A stretch of 10,672 nt of DNA. It comes from DATKYV01 sp035528275 (GTDB lineage: Bacteria; Acidobacteriota; Terriglobia; UBA7540). Positions within the stretch are counted from its first letter, which is position 1; each line of letters starts with the position of its first letter. Both the position numbers and the translations under genes were made by a program. The notes under the pieces are model-generated. The model searched no databases, was not told the origin of the DNA, and saw only the letters and a program-made list of their open reading frames with translations. The DNA is taken from contig DATKYV010000124.1 of the NCBI GenBank assembly GCA_035528275.1, positions 1-10,672 of the forward strand. The letters run 5' to 3'. Below are positions 5,893 to 10,672 of the stretch, piece after piece.

Positions 5893-7287
5893 ATGCTGAG
5901 GCACATCTTCGAAAAGGAGCTCCAAGATTGCCTTTATGGCTACCGTTCCCTGCTACTCTTCGTCCTCTCCACGGCTCTTTTCTTCGTCGCGGTCTTTGCC
6001 GGCACCCGGGAATATCAGACCGCCCTTCAGGAATTTCGACTCGCCGAAGTGACCCTGCGCCAGCACTTGGCGGCGGAAACCAACCTCTACGCCCTGGCGA
6101 ATTTCGGGTTCAGCCTCGTCAAGCCGCCTCAGGTTCTCAGCGTTCTGGTCAGCGGCGTCGAACCGCATGCTCCTCGCGTTTACAATTTCGGTCTTTACTC
6201 GCTACCTGAGCCGCAGGGAAGCTCGGCAAGTGAAAATCCTACGGTGGCGGTGTTTGGCGCGCTCGACCTCTCTTTTATCGTCCAGGTTGTCCTGGGTCTT
6301 GCGGCGCTGCTCTTTACGTTTTCGGCGGTCTGCGGCGAAAAGGAGATGGGGACGCTCAAACTTCAACTGGCCAATGCCGTCCCCAAGGATGTTCTCCTGA
6401 TTGGCAAACTGGCAGGAAATCTCGCCGGGCTGCTTGCGCCCGTCGTTCTCGCGTTTCTGCTCGCCTGCATTGGATTCCTGAACTCCCGCGACGTACAGTT
6501 GGGCCGGGCGGAAATCCTCAGAATCGCTCTCCTGGGTTTTACGTTCGTGCTCTACCTCACCGTGCTGTTTGCCTTGGGGTTGTGCATCTCGACGTTCACC
6601 ACCCGGTCGACCACCGCTTTCGCGCTCTGCCTCGTCGCCTGGGTCCTGCTTGTGGGAATCATTCCTAAATTCGCCGTCCTGGCAGCCACACACCTGGCAC
6701 CCGCCGAGTCCCTCCAGGAATTCGAGCTCAAGAAGCTCCAAATCCATCGGCGCGGATCGATGGACGCTCAAGCTGAATTCAACAAGTACATCGAGGAGTA
6801 TGGGGGCCGAATGCCCCCCCTCGAACTATACGAGAAGTCCTCGGCGCGTGTCCGTAATTGGCAGAACCAGGAGCTTCGCAAACTCGAAGATCACTATCTG
6901 CAGCAGCGGGAGCGGCAAGCAAGAACCGCCTTGATGCTTTCGCGCTTTTCGCCCGCTGGCTCCGCTTCGTACGCCGCGATGAGCCTTGCGGGCACTGGAC
7001 TGGAGCGGGATTTTCGGTTTCGAGCGGCGCTCCGCGAGTACCGGTCACAATTCACAGCCTACTACGACCGGAAAAGCCGCGAGCTGGTTGATATCACCAG
7101 CCGCAAGCAGATACCCAACACTATGGTTGAGCTGGACTTCACGGACATGCCCTCCTTGAGTTTCACAGAGCAGTCGCTGGATTCGGCCCTCGACGCGGCT
7201 TTGCCCGATTTGGGGTCGCTGGCAGTGTGGGCCCTGGTGCTGTTCGCGATTGCTTACTTCCGGTTTCTTCGCTACGACGTCAGGTAG
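5893..7287 (+). CDS. ABC-2 type transporter permease with large extracytoplasmic domain
   Basis: A 464-residue membrane protein. Hydrophobic segments appear near residues 19-37, 126-147, 168-196, 208-231 and 242-264, with a final one at 441-459. Between segments 1 and 2 is a loop of about 90 residues, and between 5 and 6 a polar loop of about 170 residues with a charged, probably coiled stretch (about 270-345). The cytoplasmic motif CGEKEMGTLKLQLANAVP (147-164) is the hallmark of ABC-2 permeases of the Gld/NatB-like type, where it touches the ATPase. LSRFSPAGSASYAAMSLAGTG (349-369, abbreviated here) is also typical of the family. Substrate unknown; relatives act in efflux, gliding or lipid export. 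No ATP-binding gene is adjacent: upstream is the Memo gene and downstream a convergent gene. The ATG at 5893 gives the usual N-terminus (MLRHIFEKEL), but no Shine-Dalgarno site is evident. Confidence 0.88.
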   Translation: MLRHIFEKELQDCLYGYRSLLLFVLSTALFFVAVFAGTREYQTALQEFRLAEVTLRQHLAAETNLYALANFGFSLVKPPQVLSVLVSGVEPHAPRVYNFGLYSLPEPQGSSASENPTVAVFGALDLSFIVQVVLGLAALLFTFSAVCGEKEMGTLKLQLANAVPKDVLLIGKLAGNLAGLLAPVVLAFLLACIGFLNSRDVQLGRAEILRIALLGFTFVLYLTVLFALGLCISTFTTRSTTAFALCLVAWVLLVGIIPKFAVLAATHLAPAESLQEFELKKLQIHRRGSMDAQAEFNKYIEEYGGRMPPLELYEKSSARVRNWQNQELRKLEDHYLQQRERQARTALMLSRFSPAGSASYAAMSLAGTGLERDFRFRAALREYRSQFTAYYDRKSRELVDITSRKQIPNTMVELDFTDMPSLSFTEQSLDSALDAALPDLGSLAVWALVLFAIAYFRFLRYDVR

Positions 7288-7342
7288 GTGCTATTTCCCA
7301 GGCAGGATGAACAAAAATCTGAAAGGGTTTGCGAACTGTCGT

Positions 7343-7377
7343 CCAGACTCGCTGTGACAGGAATGACGAGTGACTGG
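7343..7377. terminator. Imperfect hairpin between convergent genes
   Basis: CCAG-ACTCG (7343-7351) pairs with CGAGT-CTGG (7367-7377, with a 2-base bulge), around a 15-base loop that holds a small CTG/CAG stem. It sits in the 123-base gap between the permease and the FecR-domain gene, which converge, so it could end both transcripts. There is no T-run on either side. Confidence 0.3.
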
Positions 7378-7410
7378 CGTTCGGGCCTGGCGGGTGGCGC
7401 GCGGGCGACG

Positions 7411-9453
7411 TCACCTGCGGGGCGGACGGTCACTCGAAGACGGCCGGCCACTGCTCGAGCTGCCGCCGGAACTGCCACGCGAGCCCATGCTACTGCCGCC
7501 GCCCGTCGAGCCTCGCGAGCCGCCGGACAATTCGCCAGAGCTACGGGACGATCCCCCACTATTCCGGCCACCGATACTCGACCCGGTGCCTTTATCTCCG
7601 CCCGCCGAGATTCCTGAGCTCGGAGTGCTGCTGGTACGCGAGGTCGACCCTGACGTGGATGAGCTTGACGAGCCGGCACCGTTTGTCCCGGCGCCCCGAG
7701 TTCCGATGTAAACTCCGGCGCCGCGCGAATCAGCGCCGCCTTCCCTCGAGCGCCCGCCGGGTGAGATGGAGATAGAATTCCCAGCCCCCACCCCCGTTCC
7801 GGGCGGGGGACTGATTGGGCGAGACGGATAATTTCCCTGCGGACCCGGGCGGTGTGAACCCACCAGGGAATCAACCGGGCGGATTCCCCGGGGTTTATCC
7901 GAAGCCAAAGGAGCTGACGACGGCGTTGCTTGGGCTCCACTTTCTTCTCCAGACGGCGCCAACTGAATCACAGGAGCCGGTGAAGCCGACTTCGCGGGCT
8001 CATTAGCGTTGATGTACCGGCGCTGTTCGGGATCAAAGATGATGCCGCCTGATGAAGTTTCTGTTCGAGAGCGCGCATCAGGCTCCACTGCCGTTGAGGT
8101 CGAGAGCTGAACCCCCGTGGGCGAATTCGCCAGCGACCCAGTTTGAGGCATGTGGATGGAAATCCGTCCGCCCTCCGAAACGCCTCCCGGCCGCGGCTCC
8201 TGAGCGAGTCCCGGCACGCCGGGTCGCCGGAAGGGCTCGCCGGGCAGCCGTCCAAGTCGATCGGGCTCGATATCCGGCCTCCCGATAAGCCGGCCTTCGG
8301 CCGCCGGATCGATCCCCTGAATCCGACCCGGATGGACCGGCCTGCCGTTGCGGAATGTGTCCTCACTCACTGTGGCGCCGCAGCCTTGGGGAGAGGAGCA
8401 ACCGGATGTTCCGGCGCCCAAACGCGGGCTGCCCGCCGGCGCCCAACCTACCCACCCGGGTCCGCGGTACCAATTCACCAGCGCCGGCGACCACGAGTTG
8501 AGATTGGTCGGAAGCCAGCACCACCCGTACCCGGGCTGGTACATCCACTGCCCGAAATGGTAAGGCATCCAGCCCCAGGGCTCGCTGGAGATCCAAGTGT
8601 ATCCATATCCCGGGTACCAGCACCAACGGCCGTAGGTGTATGGAGCCCAGCCGCCGCCGACGTTTGGCACCCAGGCGGAGCCGTAGCCCGGCAGGACGAT
8701 CCACCCTCCATAGCTGGCCAAGTCAACGAAACCGTACAGCAGCGACGTGGCATCGTTCGAGTAGACCCCGGTCGCTGGCGCCCGACCCCTATTCCGGACC
8801 TGTTCAACATGACTCTCCCTGTTTTCCACCCACTTATCCCACTCGTCTTTCGTCACCCCTTGGGTAATCTGGAACACCGGGTCAGCGCCTGGTCGCAATT
8901 CAAGCATCGCGTCCTCGCCCACCGTTCCGCTGCCTTGGGGGCTGGAGATCTCAACCGACCCCTTGAAGACCTTCACCAGGAGAAGCTTGTCTTCCATATC
9001 GAGGCGAAAGCGCGACTTGCCGCGCGGCATGAGCGTGGCGTCTCCGGCTGCGACCTCGTAGTAATCGCCGCCTTCAGGGATGAAATTGAATGTCGCGTAA
9101 CCCTGGTGGAGCTTCAGGCGATTGACCTTGTCGCCGCTCGGCGCCAGGACGAGTTGCGTGAATTCCAACAAGGAGAGCTGCCCCAGTCGAGCCGTGGACG
9201 CATTCTCAAACTCGACCTCCGCGAAGCCGTCCTCAGCCGTCGAAACCTTGAACCCCTCCTGAATCGGCGTGTTTACCAAAGCCGCGGCCCACTCGTCCAC
9301 GTCCGGCCGTTGAACCGCCGCCGTCCCTTCTATAAAGCTCAAGCGAACAATGCGCGCGTGAGAGTACTCCTGGGCCCGACCGGCCGGCGCAGAAAGCCAT
9401 CCGATAAGAAAAACCCCGACTCCGAGAATCATTCCACGGATCGTTGATTTCAT
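7411..9453 (-). CDS. Secreted FecR-domain protein with aromatic DUF6600-type repeats and Gly/Ser tail
   Basis: A 680-residue exported protein. MKSTIRGMILGVGVFLIGWLS is a signal peptide with likely cleavage after AGRA (about residue 27). Residues about 35-190 look like a FecR domain (VRLSFIEGTAAV, EGFKVSTAEDGFAEVEF, VKVFKGSVEIS). Residues about 250-340 are a Trp/Tyr/Gly/Pro-rich repeat block of the DUF6600 kind (GWAPYTYGRW, PYHFGQW, PGYGWCWLP). About 360-580 is Pro/Arg-rich low-complexity sequence, and the last 100 residues are almost only Gly, Ser, Thr and Arg. Classical FecR is an inner-membrane anti-sigma regulator; here there is no membrane helix after the signal peptide and no sigma factor nearby, so a structural or cell-surface role is more likely. 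The frame is open to an ATG at 9492, but GGGAGG six bases ahead of 9453, the signal peptide at that point and the -10 box at 9502-9507 all favour 9453. The family is common in Acidobacteriota; its function is unknown. Confidence 0.85.
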   Translation of the reverse strand: MKSTIRGMILGVGVFLIGWLSAPAGRAQEYSHARIVRLSFIEGTAAVQRPDVDEWAAALVNTPIQEGFKVSTAEDGFAEVEFENASTARLGQLSLLEFTQLVLAPSGDKVNRLKLHQGYATFNFIPEGGDYYEVAAGDATLMPRGKSRFRLDMEDKLLLVKVFKGSVEISSPQGSGTVGEDAMLELRPGADPVFQITQGVTKDEWDKWVENRESHVEQVRNRGRAPATGVYSNDATSLLYGFVDLASYGGWIVLPGYGSAWVPNVGGGWAPYTYGRWCWYPGYGYTWISSEPWGWMPYHFGQWMYQPGYGWCWLPTNLNSWSPALVNWYRGPGWVGWAPAGSPRLGAGTSGCSSPQGCGATVSEDTFRNGRPVHPGRIQGIDPAAEGRLIGRPDIEPDRLGRLPGEPFRRPGVPGLAQEPRPGGVSEGGRISIHMPQTGSLANSPTGVQLSTSTAVEPDARSRTETSSGGIIFDPEQRRYINANEPAKSASPAPVIQLAPSGEESGAQATPSSAPLASDKPRGIRPVDSLVGSHRPGPQGNYPSRPISPPPGTGVGAGNSISISPGGRSREGGADSRGAGVYIGTRGAGTNGAGSSSSSTSGSTSRTSSTPSSGISAGGDKGTGSSIGGRNSGGSSRSSGELSGGSRGSTGGGSSMGSRGSSGGSSSSGRPSSSDRPPRR
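7414..7710 (-). repeat. Low-complexity Gly/Ser coding repeat
   Basis: The 3' end of the FecR-domain gene encodes about 100 residues made largely of short Gly/Ser motifs (SSGG, GSRGS, GGSS) with scattered Arg and Thr, ending in DRPPRR. The repeat units are irregular, so this is compositional low complexity rather than an exact tandem array. It is probably disordered. Confidence 0.7.
8437..8706 (-). repeat. Imperfect aromatic tandem repeats within the FecR-domain protein
   Basis: About 90 residues built from three or four copies of a unit of roughly 25 residues: Pro-Tyr-x-x-Gly-x-Trp, one or two residues, then Pro-Gly-Tyr-Gly-x-x-Trp. Examples are GWAPYTYGRW with YPGYGYTW, and WMPYHFGQW with QPGYGWCW; the last copy decays to WYRGPGWVGWAP. 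Confidence 0.7.
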
Positions 9454-9459
9454 GGCAGC

Positions 9460-9465
9460 CCTCCC
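9460..9465 (-). promoter_or_regulatory. Ribosome binding site GGGAGG of the FecR-domain gene
   Basis: On the minus strand GGGAGG ends six bases before the ATG at 9453. It settles the start in favour of this ATG over the one at 9492. Confidence 0.8.
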
Positions 9466-9501
9466 GGGAAGGCGATCCGACCGGGGTTCCATCCCCCCAC
9501 T

Positions 9502-9507
9502 ATTATA
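9502..9507 (-). promoter_or_regulatory. -10 box TATAAT of the FecR-domain gene
   Basis: A perfect TATAAT on the minus strand predicts a transcription start near 9495 and a leader of about 42 bases before the ATG at 9453. No good -35 stands at 16-18 bases (GCCGAT at 17), so it may depend on an activator. It lies in the short gap after the stop of the upstream gene, so the FecR gene need not be co-transcribed with it. Confidence 0.5.
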
Positions 9508-9574
9508 GACGCCTGCGCCAAGCCATCGGCTACAACAAAAGTCAGCCCTCCGCGCCGGATGCCGGGCCGAGCGG

Positions 9575-10273
9575 CTAATTGCTCGCCTGAATCCGCTGCA
9601 GGATATCCTGGGCGCGGGATTGAGCCAGATTAAGAAAACGGCGGTTCCGAACGATCTTTTCCAGTGACGGCACCATGAGCTCCGGGTCGGCGAGCGCCTT
9701 CTTCTCCATATCGATCTGAATCTGGCGGAGTTCTCCGGGAAGGCTAAGGTGGTCGTACTTGATTGCGTACTCGAGCGTTTCGATGTGCTCCTGAACGATG
9801 GCGATTTTCTCGAAGAGATCTACGAGTTTCTCACCCTCGCGCCGCTGCGTGTAATTGAATTCGACTCGATTCTGCCGCCCGTCGCGTTCGTAAACCAGCG
9901 TCTTCTGGCCCAGGTTGGCCACCTTCTTGCCGCTTTCCAGCTTCACATTCTCGAAGAAGTTGAGCAGCTCGCAGAGCGCGAAGAGCCGGCGGGTGGTGGC
10001 GGGCGAAAGCCTCATGCGCCGGGGGTTGGAGGGGTCGGTGAGTCGGCGCCCCTCGTAAGTCCCTTCTCCGGCCGAGTCCACCGAAATCATCAGGTATTCC
10101 GGGGTGCTGCCTTTGAGCACCTTGGTGAATGTCAACCGGGCGCGCGCCCCGCCCTCCCCGGCATGGATCATGGCGGGAAGAATCAAGACGCCCAGCACGA
10201 GGAGGCAAGTCCATACCACACGGCGATGGTCGAATTCATGGGTCGAACGGGAAGGAGGTTGAGGGATCGCCAT
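9575..10273 (-). CDS. Exported protein of unknown function
   Basis: A 232-residue protein with an N-terminal hydrophobic segment (VVWTCLLVLGVLILPAMIHA, about residues 19-38) after a basic stretch (DHRR). It ends in a signal-peptidase-like site after IHA, so it is probably exported or anchored to the inner membrane. The mature part starts with a strand-rich region (LTFTKVLKGS, YLMISVDSAGEGTYEGR). The helix-rich remainder includes TTRRLFALCELLNFFENVKLE, a basic strand pair (KTLVYERDGRQNRVEFNY) and a long charged helical C-terminus (EKLVDLFEKIAIVQEHIETLEYAI onward). I do not recognise the family. The start is uncertain: an in-frame GTG at 10294 would add seven residues, and neither start has a visible Shine-Dalgarno site. 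It lies between the YebC-family gene (about 150 bases upstream) and the FecR-domain gene, all on one strand; no shared role is evident. Confidence 0.75.
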   Translation of the reverse strand: MAIPQPPSRSTHEFDHRRVVWTCLLVLGVLILPAMIHAGEGGARARLTFTKVLKGSTPEYLMISVDSAGEGTYEGRRLTDPSNPRRMRLSPATTRRLFALCELLNFFENVKLESGKKVANLGQKTLVYERDGRQNRVEFNYTQRREGEKLVDLFEKIAIVQEHIETLEYAIKYDHLSLPGELRQIQIDMEKKALADPELMVPSLEKIVRNRRFLNLAQSRAQDILQRIQASN

Positions 10274-10393
10274 ACGGTTTCGAGTCGGTCTCACCGGCCA
10301 GGATGGGTCCGCCAGCGCTTCGTTTGGCTCACCGCCGCCCTCACCTTACGGCTTCGGAGTTTGCGGGCCGGGTTCGAAATCGCAAGGGCAAGA

Positions 10394-10411
10394 GGAGCTG
10401 CCCGGCGCTCC
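10394..10411 (-). terminator. Weak terminator candidate after the YebC-family gene
   Basis: GGAGC (10394-10398) pairs with GCTCC (10407-10411) around an 8-base loop, 9 bases after the YebC stop on the minus strand. It is followed by TCTTG rather than a T-run, so the call is weak. Confidence 0.3.
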
Positions 10412-10420
10412 GCCAGCGGA

Positions 10421-10672
10421 CTACTTCTCCTCCGCCAAGGCGTGGAGCTCCGCTTCTTCGATATCAAAATTAGCGTAGACGTGCTGCACGTCGTCGTGGT
10501 CTTCCAGTTCTTCCATCAGGCGCAACATCTGATGGGCGCTCTTGCCGGTCAACTTCACGGAGGACTGGGGGACCATGGAAACTTCCGCCACCGCCGGAGC
10601 GATGTTTTCAGCCTTCAGGCGGTCGACCACCTGCTGGAGTTTTTCCGGCGGGGAGATGATTTCCCAGTTGCT
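10421..10672 (-). CDS. YebC/PmpR/TACO1-family protein, C-terminal part
   Basis: The frame is open from the right edge of the window to a TAG at 10421-10423, giving the last 83 residues of a protein whose N-terminus is out of view. SNWEIISPPEKL (first residues), AEVSMVPQSSVKLTG and MRLMEELEDHDDVQ-type spacing (actual: MLRLMEELEDHDDVQHVYANFDI) match the C-terminal domain of the YebC family; family members are about 240-250 residues, so roughly two thirds is missing. The family was first described as transcription regulators (PmpR) and, more recently, as ribosome-associated factors that help translation of difficult stretches; human TACO1 is the mitochondrial counterpart. yebC often precedes ruvC, but here the next gene on the strand is an exported unknown protein. 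Confidence 0.93.
   Translation of the reverse strand, partial: SNWEIISPPEKLQQVVDRLKAENIAPAVAEVSMVPQSSVKLTGKSAHQMLRLMEELEDHDDVQHVYANFDIEEAELHALAEEK

Noticed and set aside
5856..6209. 117-codon open frame starting in the spacer before the permease
   Set aside because: It runs through the permease N-terminal region in another frame and its product is Arg/Pro/Ser-rich. Its start also overlaps the dyad at 5858-5872.
7414..7710. Possible tandem-repeat or CRISPR-like array in the Gly/Ser-coding region
   Set aside because: The units vary in length and sequence and the reading frame is kept throughout, so it is low-complexity coding sequence with no constant repeat and spacer pattern.
8143..9447. 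434-codon open frame on the + strand, antisense to the FecR-domain gene
   Set aside because: Long for a shadow frame, but its product is rich in Arg, Pro and Ala without domains. The minus-strand frame has a signal peptide, a ribosome binding site and recognisable domains. GC-rich DNA with few stops explains it.

Overview
The window is ordinary, densely packed chromosomal DNA from a visibly GC-rich bacterium (GC not measured). The mix of genes fits Acidobacteriota or a relative best: a secreted FecR-domain protein with aromatic DUF6600-type repeats, a stand-alone methylmalonyl-CoA mutase large subunit, a Memo-type protein, an ABC-2 permease with a large external domain and a YebC-family protein. 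The taxonomic call is inference; nothing here is diagnostic. No insertion sequence, phage gene, CRISPR array, toxin-antitoxin pair or recognisable defence module was seen.

Layout. A complete tRNA-Val(GAC) fills positions 1-78 on the minus strand. A 194-base spacer follows, with a good sigma70-type promoter driving a + strand HD-domain hydrolase (273-875). Convergent to it, separated by 17 bases, is a minus-strand row that reads from high to low coordinates: a small two-helix membrane protein (4326-4048), an acyl-CoA mutase large subunit (3975-2365) and a beta-CASP metallo-beta-lactamase nuclease (2281-893). Gaps of about 70-85 bases make co-transcription possible but unproven. A divergent promoter region (about 4327-4434) separates this row from a + strand run: an unknown 101-residue protein (4435-4740), an AmmeMemoRadiSam system protein B/Memo homologue (4879-5706) and an ABC-2 permease (5893-7287). 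Each of these + genes has its own TTGACA -35 box just upstream, so they look like single transcription units. The right end is minus strand again: the secreted FecR/DUF6600 protein (9453-7411), a secreted protein of unknown function (10273-9575) and the C-terminal 83 codons of a YebC-family protein that runs off the right edge.

The genes do not form one obvious pathway. The mutase belongs to propionyl-CoA/methylmalonyl-CoA metabolism and needs a separate B12-binding subunit that is not here. The nuclease and YebC act on RNA or translation. The permease lacks a neighbouring ATPase and the Memo protein lacks its AMMECR1 and radical-SAM partners. No gene-free stretch exceeds 300 bases; the longest are 79-272 and 5707-5892, and both hold promoter-like sequence.

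Start signals are mixed. The HD gene and the FecR gene have clear Shine-Dalgarno sites, while two genes (92-residue membrane protein and Memo homologue) have promoter boxes so close to the start codon that leaderless mRNAs are plausible. I did not find a convincing new multi-gene system. The best leads are the leaderless promoter candidates, the FecR/aromatic-repeat secreted protein and the unknown 101-residue gene behind a strong promoter.
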